Shown in pieces: positions 43,131 through 52,019 of a stretch of 64,000 nucleotides of DNA. A model generated the notes under the pieces. It was not told where the DNA came from, did no database searches, and worked only from the letters and a program-made list of their open reading frames with translations. The position numbers and the translations under genes were made by a program. This stretch comes from Solitalea agri. Lineage in GTDB: Bacteria > Bacteroidota > Bacteroidia > Sphingobacteriales > Sphingobacteriaceae. Location: positions 1 through 64,000 of the forward strand of contig NZ_JAMWYS010000032.1 of the NCBI RefSeq assembly GCF_023914155.1, written 5' to 3'. Every line of letters begins with the position of its first letter. Within the stretch, counting starts at the first letter, position 1.

Positions 43131-44516
43131 ATGATTACTAGATTTGGTTTTTTTTTGTTTGTCATTTTTACATACTTTCTTGTTTTGTTTTTTTACTGTG
43201 AGATAAATAACACTTTAGATGTGTTTAATTATGTCACATTTTTATTTATAACAGTATGGTCCACTTTTAAGATAAGTATAAATAAATACGCTTATAGTTT
43301 TAATGTTTTTTACTGGCTATTTGTATTATTGTTTTTTGCAATATTTCCTACCCTTCAGTATTCAACAAAAGCATTTCCTTGGGGGGATAATCCTACTGAA
43401 GCAACTGTTCTAAAAGCAAACTGTATTATTATATTCTCTTGTATGGTGTATGAGACGTTTTACTTTTGGGGTACACGCAATAGGGAGGGCTCGAATGGAA
43501 GTTTAAGTAAATTATGGACGGTGAAATTTTCACCACTTAATTATAAGATAGGCTTTATTATATTTCTTTTTTGTTCTGCCTTAATTGTAAACACATTGGG
43601 GTTTTCTTCCTTATTTAGCAGAGCAAATGTTAATGAAGTTTCAAGTGAAAGTGGAGCTTCAACAATTCAGATGTTACTTTTTGACAAACTTACTAGATCT
43701 CCAATATTGTTTTTTACCTTAATAACTATTAATTTTTATTTTATTGAAAAAAAGATTTCTTGGTTAACTCTTTTGATAGTACTAACAATATCAATAATAA
43801 CAAATTTTCCTTTGGCATTACCTCGCTATTTTTTAGGAGCATTTTATTTAGGAGTTATTCTTAATTGTAAACGAGTTCTTAAAAGTCCATTACTTATTCC
43901 AAGCGTGCTAATTTGTTCTTTAATCATTGTTTTCCCATTGTTAACGCTCTCTCGATATTCATTTGCTACATGGAGCTATATTGTAGATAATTTTTCATCA
44001 ATTATATCATTATTCTGGTCAAGTGGAGACTTTGATGCTTATTCAATGTTATGCAGATCCATCAGTTATGTTGACAGTCACTCGATGAGTTATGGTGGTC
44101 AATTAGCAGGAGCAATGTTTTTCTTTGTCCCTCGAGCTATATGGCCTAACAAACCAGTCGGAACAGGGTTTATGATAGCTGAGTCTCTTGGATGGGATTT
44201 TAAGAATGTTTCTTGCCCATTTGTCGCTGAATGTTTTGTGAATTTTGGTTATTTAGGAATATTGGTGCTAATAGGCATTGTTGCATATGTGATTGCCAGG
44301 TATGACAAGTTTTACTGGCAATATTTGAATTCAGCTAAAAGTAATAACTTTTGGATTGTTTTATATCCCAGTTTGATGGGATTATTCTTCTTTATGTTGA
44401 GAGGAGATCTAATGTCTTCTTATGCATATATCTTTGGACTTTTGACAGTTGCCTTGATGTTTCAATTCATTTTACGGTTACGGTGGGTTGAAATTGTTCG
44501 TACAAAAACCTCATAA
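43131..44516 (+). CDS. Wzy-like oligosaccharide repeat-unit polymerase
   Basis: The 461-aa protein has about ten hydrophobic segments and a large periplasmic loop containing SISYVDSHSMSYGGQLAGAM and FVPRAIWPNKPVG, the pattern used to recognise O-antigen polymerases of the oligosaccharide repeat-unit type. Wzy links repeat units on the periplasmic side. It sits between the sialyltransferase-like gene and the Asp-box lipoprotein, and is the only Wzy candidate in the locus. Confidence 0.8.
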   Translation: MITRFGFFLFVIFTYFLVLFFYCEINNTLDVFNYVTFLFITVWSTFKISINKYAYSFNVFYWLFVLLFFAIFPTLQYSTKAFPWGDNPTEATVLKANCIIIFSCMVYETFYFWGTRNREGSNGSLSKLWTVKFSPLNYKIGFIIFLFCSALIVNTLGFSSLFSRANVNEVSSESGASTIQMLLFDKLTRSPILFFTLITINFYFIEKKISWLTLLIVLTISIITNFPLALPRYFLGAFYLGVILNCKRVLKSPLLIPSVLICSLIIVFPLLTLSRYSFATWSYIVDNFSSIISLFWSSGDFDAYSMLCRSISYVDSHSMSYGGQLAGAMFFFVPRAIWPNKPVGTGFMIAESLGWDFKNVSCPFVAECFVNFGYLGILVLIGIVAYVIARYDKFYWQYLNSAKSNNFWIVLYPSLMGLFFFMLRGDLMSSYAYIFGLLTVALMFQFILRLRWVEIVRTKTS

Positions 44517-44527
44517 TAAATTATTAT

Positions 44528-45700
44528 ATGAAAATTAAAATAGTGCTTACTGCTCTGATTTGCTTGAGTATGTTTAATTCTTGTAGTCTGCAAAATAATG
44601 AACTAGAAATATTAGATGAGGTTTTTAACGAACGTGAATATATTGAAGATTTTAATGTTAAACTTTTAGATAATAAATCAGATACACTTCCTGTGGCAAA
44701 GAGGGTATTGTTGGCTAATTCTCCTGCATTTAAAGGTTATGCTTATGCTACAATACGTCCATTTGAGAATAAACTGATCTTAGTAGCAACAAGATTCGTT
44801 TCTCCAAGTGATTGGAAAGGAGGAGAAATTATTATGATGGAAAGTTTAGATGGAGGGATAACATGGTCGAAAGAAAAAGCAATTCAAGAAAATATAGGAT
44901 TAATTCAAACTGCTGCACCTAGCCTTATTAGTGTTAATGAAACTTTAATGTTATTTTTTTTGGTAAAAAATAGTAGTAGCCAATGCCATGTTTATTTTAA
45001 AAAGTCATTTGATAAGGGATATTCGTGGACTGAACCCGTTAAAGTTAGTTCCGTCGAAGGTTATAATATTATTAATAATGATAGATGTATTGTTGTTAAT
45101 GATAGAATAATTGTTCCTGTAGCCTTTACGCCTGAAATACATCACTACTATCAAAAACAAGGAATTTTTTGTTATTATTCAGATGATTATGGTAAAAGTT
45201 GGAAACGTTCCTCCTCTATTGCGACTACCATACCTCTTATGGAGCCAGGAATAGTACATCTTGGAGGAGCTGAATTATTGATGGTAATAAGATCAAATAA
45301 AGGAAAAATCCTTTTTTCAAGGAGTTTTGATAGGGGAATAAATTGGACAATTCCAGTTTCAACAAATATTAATAGTCCTGAAGCCCCCTCCACAATTGCC
45401 AAACTACCTGAGGATAGTACATTGATATTAATTTGGAACAATAATCCAGCCACTGGTTTGTCGAAAAGAAACCCATTGACCATGGCTTTTAGTAAGGATA
45501 AAGGTTACACCTGGACTAATCCGTTTATGATTGAATATTTGAAAAATTCTGATTTTGCTTATTCATCAATTTGTTTCGACTCACAGAAATGCCATGTTAC
45601 TTATACACAGATTCCTTATAGTTCAGAATTCAAACAGAATGTTAAATATTTTAATATTGAAATAGAAACGATGAAAAACCTGTCAAGGAATCCTTATTAA
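44528..45700 (+). CDS. Asp-box (sialidase-like) lipoprotein, copy 1
   Basis: The 390-aa protein has a lipoprotein signal (CLSMFNSC, Cys19) and then a six-bladed propeller candidate with five Asp boxes: SLDGGITW (106-113), SFDKGYSW, SDDYGKSW (218-225), SFDRGINW (266-273) and SKDKGYTW (322-329). These mark sialidases and relatives of the BNR_2 type. The usual FRIP motif and Arg triad of GH33 are not obvious, so the substrate may not be sialic acid. It follows the Wzy-like gene by 11 bases. A second copy lies at 48537 on the minus strand. Confidence 0.8.
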   Translation: MKIKIVLTALICLSMFNSCSLQNNELEILDEVFNEREYIEDFNVKLLDNKSDTLPVAKRVLLANSPAFKGYAYATIRPFENKLILVATRFVSPSDWKGGEIIMMESLDGGITWSKEKAIQENIGLIQTAAPSLISVNETLMLFFLVKNSSSQCHVYFKKSFDKGYSWTEPVKVSSVEGYNIINNDRCIVVNDRIIVPVAFTPEIHHYYQKQGIFCYYSDDYGKSWKRSSSIATTIPLMEPGIVHLGGAELLMVIRSNKGKILFSRSFDRGINWTIPVSTNINSPEAPSTIAKLPEDSTLILIWNNNPATGLSKRNPLTMAFSKDKGYTWTNPFMIEYLKNSDFAYSSICFDSQKCHVTYTQIPYSSEFKQNVKYFNIEIETMKNLSRNPY

Positions 45701-45701
45701 C

Positions 45702-45962
45702 TCATCTCATCTCTTCCTCATCGTCAAAAAATAAAATGTCATATGAATGATTTGATAGTTGGTTTAGAGAATCAGATAGAAAAGAATTCTCTTTATGGTT
45801 GTTCTTATAAGTCTCTAATTCAATATTAGGAATAACAGATATTTTCCTGATTTTTTCTGATTTTACGTTTACTTCGTTTAAATCAGCCCTGTCATACTTC
45901 ATTGTTCCGGAAATTGCAGTGTCGGATTTTAATAAAAGCTGATCGAGCTTTCCACATAAGTC
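45702..45962 (-). pseudogene. Orphan C-terminal gene fragment
   Basis: On the minus strand the frame is open for 87 codons but has no ATG before 45902 and a stop immediately upstream at 45963-45965. The translated text is charged and gene-like (NHSYDILFFDDEEEMR at the end) without a recognised family. It ends two bases from the copy 1 sialidase stop, in the convergent direction. I read it as the 3' remnant of a gene lost when the region was rearranged; a genuine 66-aa gene starting at 45902 is the alternative. Confidence 0.35.
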
Positions 45963-46020
45963 TTAAAGAGTTAAGCTTTTTATTTTCAAAAAACATGCAA
46001 TTATGTAACAATGTACACTT

Positions 46021-46028
46021 TAAATTTG
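46021..46028 (+). promoter_or_regulatory. -7 box of the beta-helix gene
   Basis: TAAATTTG matches TAnnTTTG, 67 bases before the ATG at 46096. It sits inside a perfect inverted repeat ATGCAATTA (45995-46003) / TAATTGCAT (46029-46037), a possible operator. Confidence 0.45.
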
Positions 46029-46095
46029 TAATTGCATTTAGCCTAATGTATAGGAATGCAATGGCTCATTGCCTTGAGGATTATTTTTTAAAACC

Positions 46096-48258
46096 ATGAG
46101 ACATTTTAAACTCCTCGTATTACTATTTGACATAATTTTTTTGTCTTTATATATTTCTACATGTTGCGCCCAAAATATTTACGTTTCATCAATGAATGGA
46201 AATGATAAATGGAGTGGTAGAATTAAAACACCAAATGCAAGCAAAAGTGATGGACCGTTGGCCACAATTGAACAGGCCAAGGAAAATATAAAAAAGTTGG
46301 GAAGCGTACAAGATGCTAATGATACTATATATGTGCATCTGGAGGCTGGATATTACGACCTTTTAAATACGCTTGTATTTACTCCAGAAGATGTGGGTAA
46401 TAAATATATAGTTTTCCAAGCGGAATATGGAGAAGAAGCAGTAATAAGTGGTGGCAAGAAAATTAATTTTAGTCCTAAACTAAGTGAAAAGGTACAAGAA
46501 ATTGTGCTTAAGGATATGCCGTTTTTTGAGCAACTCTATTTAAATGGACGAATGCTTCAACGAGCACGGGAACCAAACGAGGGCTTTTTTTACGTCCAAT
46601 ATTTACGTGAGGACACATTGCAGCCAGGAAGACAGAAGAGCTTTGCTCCGACGTTATCACAGTATTATTTAAAAAGTGTTAAGTTGGACAAAAGCATAAT
46701 CCAAAGCCTTTCCAAGATTTCGGAGAATGACATGCAAATGGTTTTGATAACCTTCCTTTACAAATGGATGGATAAGAAGGTATATTTTAACAAAGTTGAT
46801 CCCCTCAACGGCCAAGTGGTTACGCAACCAAGTAGTGGAATGAAGGATTTTGTGCAGGGGAGCAAAGGTGTCCAATTTTATATGGAAAATTCACGAGTCT
46901 TTCTTGATGCTCCTGGAGAGTGGTTCTGGGATGCCCAAGCAAATAAGCTTTATTGTCGTCTAGAAGGTCGAATTGCTAAAAAAATTATTGACCTTAGAGC
47001 TCCCATACTAGAAACACTTGTTTCGTTACAGGGGAAAGATCTTAGCCATAAGGTCAAGAATATTACATTTAGAAATATTGTATTCGAATATTCAGCCCAC
47101 CAAACACCGAAGGATGGATTGATGGCCCAGCAAACATCCCCTTTTATTAACGCAGCAGTGATGGCTAATTATGCTGATAATATAATATTTGATAAATGTG
47201 AGTTCAGAAATATTAATGCTAATGCTATCTGGTTCAAAACAGCTTGCTCAAGTAGTAAAATTGTAAACAGTTATTTCCACGAGTTAGGTGCAGGCGCCAT
47301 AAAGATTGGGGATTATAAAAGCCAACCGCCAGAACTTATTACAAAAAACATCGTAGTGCATAATAATATTATTTCGGGTGGTAATAAATTGATATACTCT
47401 GTGCCGGCAATTGCAATTTATCTAGCCTCTGATAACAGATTAACTAATAATCAGATATCAAATTTCAAGTATACAGGTATATCAAATGGCTTTACATGGG
47501 GAGCAACGCCTACTCCGAATAAGAACAACTATATAGGTTATAATTATATAGACCACTTAGGATGGGGAATAATGGATGACATGGGGGGAATCTATTCTGT
47601 TGGAAGCAGCGAAAACTCAATTCTGGAATACAATGTGATTCATGATATCTATTGTTACCGATATGGGGCTTATGGAATTTACCTCGATCAAGGTTCAGCT
47701 GGTTTAACGATAAGGAATAATATTGTATATAATTGTGAGAGTGCAGGATTAATATGCGGACATGCTAAGCGTTGTATTATTACGAATAACGTTTTTTCAT
47801 TTAATAAAACCGTGCAACTTTTTTTTGGATATGCAAAGGATGAAGAAGCTCGGGGGCTGAAATTTGTCAATAATATTATTTGTTGGGATAAGGGAAGGTT
47901 GTATCATGGAAATATGCTTACTACAAATTTTGAGTCGGATAATAATTGCTATTGGGCGTACGGCATCATGGATGGTAAAATTTTCAATGGAACAAATATT
48001 GAATTCTGGAGAAAGAAGAGTAGGAAAGACCTTAACTCAATAGTGAAGGATCCAGTTTTCATGGATTCAAAGAATGGTGATTTTAGTTTTCGTTCTACTA
48101 GTATTACAGCTTTAATTGGCTTTGTTCCCATCAATGTAGATAATATAGGTGTAAAAGCTGCTCGGCCTGATTGGATAGATAAGATCGATTTAACAGAGGG
48201 AGTAAAGTCGAAGTTTAAAAAGAGTGTAGCCAATAAATCAATCTATAATAGCAACTAA
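46096..48258 (+). CDS. Right-handed beta-helix protein, GH141-like
   Basis: The 720-aa protein has a signal peptide ending near STCCA, then the start typical of beta-helix carbohydrate enzymes: NIYVSSMNGNDKWSGR, DGPLATIEQAKENI and the SGGKKI region. QLYLNGRMLQRAREPNEGFF matches the conserved LFVNG..RAR.PNEG segment of GH141-type enzymes. Parallel beta-helix repeats follow (about 310-600, NIIFDKCEFRNINANAI and others). GH141 members cleave fucosyl or xylosyl linkages. It is inside a polysaccharide biosynthesis locus and between two Asp-box lipoproteins, so it may trim the same polymer. The catalytic residues were not assigned. Confidence 0.7.
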   Translation: MRHFKLLVLLFDIIFLSLYISTCCAQNIYVSSMNGNDKWSGRIKTPNASKSDGPLATIEQAKENIKKLGSVQDANDTIYVHLEAGYYDLLNTLVFTPEDVGNKYIVFQAEYGEEAVISGGKKINFSPKLSEKVQEIVLKDMPFFEQLYLNGRMLQRAREPNEGFFYVQYLREDTLQPGRQKSFAPTLSQYYLKSVKLDKSIIQSLSKISENDMQMVLITFLYKWMDKKVYFNKVDPLNGQVVTQPSSGMKDFVQGSKGVQFYMENSRVFLDAPGEWFWDAQANKLYCRLEGRIAKKIIDLRAPILETLVSLQGKDLSHKVKNITFRNIVFEYSAHQTPKDGLMAQQTSPFINAAVMANYADNIIFDKCEFRNINANAIWFKTACSSSKIVNSYFHELGAGAIKIGDYKSQPPELITKNIVVHNNIISGGNKLIYSVPAIAIYLASDNRLTNNQISNFKYTGISNGFTWGATPTPNKNNYIGYNYIDHLGWGIMDDMGGIYSVGSSENSILEYNVIHDIYCYRYGAYGIYLDQGSAGLTIRNNIVYNCESAGLICGHAKRCIITNNVFSFNKTVQLFFGYAKDEEARGLKFVNNIICWDKGRLYHGNMLTTNFESDNNCYWAYGIMDGKIFNGTNIEFWRKKSRKDLNSIVKDPVFMDSKNGDFSFRSTSITALIGFVPINVDNIGVKAARPDWIDKIDLTEGVKSKFKKSVANKSIYNSN

Positions 48259-48271
48259 ATTCCTAATAGGC

Positions 48272-48448
48272 AAATTCGCCGCATCACGGATTGTCTATGC
48301 CTTAAAGCAGGTCGAGACAGGTGTTAAAGTAGAGGAAGAGTACCGAAAGATGGGTGTTTCAAAGGCGACCTTTCACAAACAGAAAGCGGGCCCAGGGAAT
48401 ATAACGAATATCGGCCGCATAGCTCTTAAATGCTATAGCACCGGATGA
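48272..48448 (+). mobile_element. IS3-family OrfA remnant
   Basis: A frame without a start codon reads KFAASRIVYALKQVETGVKV, then EEYRKMGVSKATFHKQK, the helix-turn-helix of IS3-family OrfA, and runs into a stop at 48446-48448. The OrfB part with the DDE catalytic domain is missing. It is therefore the dead 5' part of an insertion sequence. Confidence 0.8.
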
Positions 48449-48536
48449 AATGTCGTGCAGAGTAGAATATATTTGCCACCGTGGGCATGTTATTCAGGTA
48501 GATTGTGAAACTTGAAATCTCATTTACGGAGTGATG

Positions 48537-49778
48537 CTAATTTTGGGAAAGATCACCTGCGGATGGAATTCTACTTTTAATCGGCGGCTCAATTTTGAGG
48601 AAGTTTTCAGAAGTTAACTCGTTCACAGTTTTTATGTCAATACTAAAATACTTCACATTTTGCTTAAACGTGGAACTATAAGGGATCTGGGTGTAAGTAA
48701 CATGGCACTTCTTCGAATCGAAACAAACTGACGTGTAACAAAAATCTGAATTTTTCAAATACTCAATCATAAATGGCTTAGTCCAGGTAGTGCCTTTATC
48801 TTTACTAAAAGCTATCGTTAAAGGGTTTCTTTTTGATAAACCAACGGCTGGATTATTATTCCAAACTAATAATAGTGTGTTACTCTTGGGTAATCTGGCA
48901 ATTGTGGCAGGTGCTTCAGGACTACTTAAGTTAGACGAAACAGGAATTGTCCAAGTTACGCCTAAATCAAAACTCCTTGAGAACATAACTTTTCCTTTAT
49001 TCGATCTTATGACCATTAACAACTCCGACCCTCCAACATGCACAATCCCGGGTTCCATTAGAGGTATCGTAGTAGCTATAGAGGATGAGCGCTTCCAACT
49101 TTTGCCATTATCATCTGAATAATAACAAAAAATCCCTTGTTTTTGATAGAAACGATGTATCTCTGGAGCAAAGGCGACAGGAACGATTATTCTATTTTTA
49201 ACAACAATACATCTATCATTATTAATAATGTTATACCCATCAACAGAGCTAATTTTGGTCGGCTCTGTCCATGTTTTTCCATTATCTGATGATTTTTTAA
49301 AGTAAACATGACAATCAGTGCTACTATTTTTTACCAGAAAAAATAACATTAAAGTCTTATTGGTACTAATTAGGCTGGGAGCACATGTTTGAACCAATCC
49401 AATATTTTCTTGAATTACCCTTTCTTTAGACCATGTTTTTCCCTCATCTGAACTTTCCAATAAAATAATTTCTCCACCGCTCCAATCACTCGGAGAAACA
49501 AATCTTGTTGCCACCATCATTAGTTTATTCTCAAAAAGGTGAACGGAAGCATATGCATAACCTTTAAATGCAGGAGAATTTGCTAATAATACCCTTTTAG
49601 CGACAGGAAGAGTATCCGTATTAAAACCTAAAAGTTTAATATTAGAGTCTTTAATATATTCCCTCTCGGTAAAGAGATTTTCTTCTTCTTGTATTTTTAC
49701 TTCTTCATTATCCGTCTGATTGCAGGAACTGAATATAAACGAGCAAAACAGAACAGCCAGCACTCTATTGATTTTCAT
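48537..49778 (-). CDS. Asp-box (sialidase-like) lipoprotein, copy 2
   Basis: This 413-aa protein is a close paralogue of the 44528 gene over nearly its whole length. It has a lipoprotein signal (IFSSC) and five Asp boxes: SSDEGKTW, SSDNGKTW, SDDNGKSW, SFDLGVTW and SKDKGTTW. As in copy 1, a clear GH33 Arg triad was not found. The last ~25 residues differ from copy 1 (EPPIKSRIPSAGDLSQN) and may be read from adjoining sequence. It runs opposite to its neighbours and lies between two IS3 remnants, so it looks like a duplicated or inserted copy. Confidence 0.8.
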   Translation of the reverse strand: MKINRVLAVLFCSFIFSSCNQTDNEEVKIQEEENLFTEREYIKDSNIKLLGFNTDTLPVAKRVLLANSPAFKGYAYASVHLFENKLMMVATRFVSPSDWSGGEIILLESSDEGKTWSKERVIQENIGLVQTCAPSLISTNKTLMLFFLVKNSSTDCHVYFKKSSDNGKTWTEPTKISSVDGYNIINNDRCIVVKNRIIVPVAFAPEIHRFYQKQGIFCYYSDDNGKSWKRSSSIATTIPLMEPGIVHVGGSELLMVIRSNKGKVMFSRSFDLGVTWTIPVSSNLSSPEAPATIARLPKSNTLLLVWNNNPAVGLSKRNPLTIAFSKDKGTTWTKPFMIEYLKNSDFCYTSVCFDSKKCHVTYTQIPYSSTFKQNVKYFSIDIKTVNELTSENFLKIEPPIKSRIPSAGDLSQN

Positions 49779-50240
49779 ATAATTATTGATTATAGTTTAT
49801 TCGTATTAATAATATCAATCCAACTTTATCTTAAAATGAATTGAAATATTTATTTCGTTTTTCTTATACTTCAAAAGTGCAGTGACAGTTACAGTTAGAT
49901 TCAAAAATTGATTTAAATCAAGTAGCTCGTAAATATTTGATAATGAATAATTTACTTTTGTAATATCTGTAAGCTTCTTGATCACCCAAGTGTAAGTAGT
50001 AAGAGCTTTAAGAATGGGCAAATTCACCGAATCAAAGATTGCCTTTGTTTGAAGTAAAACATGAGTGGACTCAAATAAAGTACAAGAGAATTGTTGTTAG
50101 ATGTTATAATAACTTGTTTGTAATATTTATTACAGTTGGGTGGCTCATTGTTTTGTAGTGGTGGTTTTATATGGTTTGAAGGTTTATCTCTCCAATATTA
50201 TTGTTTTAATCTAAACATACCATACTATTAGTATATTTTC
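49779..50240. other. Gap with an IS3 remnant and no convincing gene
   Basis: The spacer holds an IS3-like remnant at 50014-50060 and otherwise AT-rich sequence. A 70-codon minus-strand frame (49815-50027) exists, but it has no recognised motifs and runs into the remnant, so it is not annotated as a gene. Confidence 0.4.
50014..50060 (+). mobile_element. Second IS3-family OrfA remnant
   Basis: ATGGGCAAATTCACCGAATC gives the OrfA start MGKFTESKIAFV, then a stop within 40 bases. It corresponds to the GKFAASRIVYAL start of the remnant at 48272, and both face the same way. Only this 5' piece remains. Confidence 0.6.
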
Positions 50241-50248
50241 TAAATTCG
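50241..50248 (+). promoter_or_regulatory. Variant -7 box before the GT4-like gene
   Basis: TAAATTCG followed by CGCC is one base from TAnnTTTG; the leader to the ATG at 50326 would be about 70 bases. The same variant precedes rmlA and glyA. Confidence 0.4.
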
Positions 50249-50325
50249 CGCCTTTAAATGTATTTTTATGTCCTTTCAAAGTGGGATGTTGTCTTTATAA
50301 TCTTGAGAGTTAAGGTAAATCAATA

Positions 50326-51459
50326 ATGAAAATTATTATTAATGCATCAAATTTAAAAATGGGTGGAGCTATTCAGGTAACCCTTTCATTTTTAGAAGAG
50401 TGTAAGAAAAACTTAGGAAATCAATATCATGTTTTTTTATCTCCTGCTTTATCTAAGCAGATAGATATTAATAGCTACTCTACTTCATTTCAGTTTTATT
50501 TTTTTAATGATTTTATCACGAATCCATTAAAGAGTTATTCAATATTGTCAAGATTGAATAGGTTGGAAAGAGAAATTAATCCAGATGTTGTTTTTTCTGT
50601 TTTTGGACCCACTTTTTGGACGCCTAAAACGAAACATTTAATGGGATATGCTAATCCATGGTATATATATCCTGAATCGGTTGCATATAAAAAGTTAAAG
50701 TATCATCAAAGAGTGTTGAAATATTTTGATAGAAAAATCAAAACTTTTTTAATAAAGAAGAACGCACAATTTTTTGTTGTAGAGACTGAGGACGTAAAGA
50801 AAAGGATGATTGAACATTTTTTAGTTTCTGAGAAAAAAATTAGTGTTGTTAATAATACACACAGTTCAATTTATAATTACCCTCCTCCTGGAGTTCTTCA
50901 ATTGCCTAGTAAGAAGGAGAACGAGTTTAGATTAGTCACGATTTCTGCGAACTATCTTCATAAAAATTTGGCAATAATTAAAGATGTGATTTTACAACTT
51001 CATAATGATAATATTTTTTATCGATTTGTATTAACGATTCATGAAGAAGATTATAAACGAATCTTTGGTGAAGTTAATTCTTTAATTTGCCAGAACCATA
51101 TAATTAATTTAGGCCCAATAAAAGTAAAGGATTGTCCGGATGTTTATAATCAAAGTGATGCACTTTTTTTACCTACTCTCTTGGAATGCTTTTCTGCCTC
51201 ATACCCTGAGGCAATGAGATTAAGTAAACCAATTTTAACCTCCAATTTACCCTTTGCAAAAGGGATTTGTGATGATGCAGCTCTTTATTTTAATCCTTTA
51301 GATCCTGTAGAGATAGCGAGTCAGATCAGAAAATTGGCCGAAAATACATCGGTTTATAAAGACCTTATCGATAAAGGAAACACTAGATTGCATTCTTTCA
51401 ATAGTGCTGAACAACGAGCAAAAAAATATCTTGAAATTTGTGATTCAATACTAAAATAA
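50326..51459 (+). CDS. Glycosyltransferase, GT4-type
   Basis: The 377-aa protein has a GT-B architecture: MKIIINASNLKMGGAIQVTL as the first strand and glycine loop, and a C-terminal donor-site region PTLLECFSASYPEAMRLSKP, which corresponds to the E-x7-E type motif of GT4 enzymes (Glu in LLECF and the later PEAM). It should add a sugar to the lipid-linked unit from a nucleotide donor. Donor and linkage are unknown. It restarts the plus-strand locus after the IS-rich break. Confidence 0.82.
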   Translation: MKIIINASNLKMGGAIQVTLSFLEECKKNLGNQYHVFLSPALSKQIDINSYSTSFQFYFFNDFITNPLKSYSILSRLNRLEREINPDVVFSVFGPTFWTPKTKHLMGYANPWYIYPESVAYKKLKYHQRVLKYFDRKIKTFLIKKNAQFFVVETEDVKKRMIEHFLVSEKKISVVNNTHSSIYNYPPPGVLQLPSKKENEFRLVTISANYLHKNLAIIKDVILQLHNDNIFYRFVLTIHEEDYKRIFGEVNSLICQNHIINLGPIKVKDCPDVYNQSDALFLPTLLECFSASYPEAMRLSKPILTSNLPFAKGICDDAALYFNPLDPVEIASQIRKLAENTSVYKDLIDKGNTRLHSFNSAEQRAKKYLEICDSILK

Positions 51460-51467
51460 ATGAGGGA

Positions 51468-52019
51468 ATGATAAATTCTAGTTTGTTAAGTACATATAAT
51501 AATAAGCATTATAAACCAGGTTCTAGATTGAGAATACTTATTTGGTATTTTTTTAATAGACTCTTTTTTAAGACCGCGATACCATTTCCAAGTTCTTTTA
51601 AAGTGAATATTTTAAAGATATTTGGAGCTGAAATTGGAGAACAGGTGTTAATTAAACCAAGAGTTAATATTAAATATCCTTGGTTTTTGGTGATTGGTAA
51701 TTATGCTTGGATCGGAGAAGAGGTTTGGATTGATAATCTTGGACTCGTTAAAATAGGTGCCAATGTTTGTATCTCGCAGGGCGCAATGTTGTTAACAGGG
51801 AATCACAACTATAAATTAAGTACGTTTGACTTGATTGTGGGAGAAATAGTTCTGGAAGATGGAGTATGGATTGGGGCGAGATCAGTAGTCTGTCCGGGTG
51901 TAATCTGTAGAAGTCATTCAATTCTAACTGTAAATTCTGTAGCAACTAAAGAACTTAAATCAAATAAAATTTATCAAGGCAATCCAGCTATTGAAATTAG
52001 AAATAGAGTTATTCAATAA
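51468..52019 (+). CDS. Colanic-acid-type acetyltransferase, WcaF-like
   Basis: The 183-aa protein is a left-handed beta-helix acetyltransferase: KPGSRLRILIWYFFNRLFF as the N-terminal helix, hexapeptide repeats KPRVNIKYPWFLVIGNYAW through VWIGARSVVCPGVICR, and the NHNY His motif expected at the active site. Homologues O-acetylate capsule or colanic acid sugars with acetyl-CoA. It starts 9 bases after the glycosyltransferase and its stop overlaps the next start, so these form one unit. Confidence 0.85.
   Translation: MINSSLLSTYNNKHYKPGSRLRILIWYFFNRLFFKTAIPFPSSFKVNILKIFGAEIGEQVLIKPRVNIKYPWFLVIGNYAWIGEEVWIDNLGLVKIGANVCISQGAMLLTGNHNYKLSTFDLIVGEIVLEDGVWIGARSVVCPGVICRSHSILTVNSVATKELKSNKIYQGNPAIEIRNRVIQ

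Noticed and set aside
45902-46099. Plus-strand 65-codon gene
   Set aside because: It overlaps the promoter and palindrome before the beta-helix gene and has no gene-like signals.
44528-49778. Confirmed GH33 sialidases
   Set aside because: Asp boxes are clear, but the FRIP motif and Arg triad were not found, so only a sialidase-like call is made.
49815-50027. Minus-strand 70-codon gene
   Set aside because: It has no recognised motif and overlaps the IS remnant, so coding is not supported.
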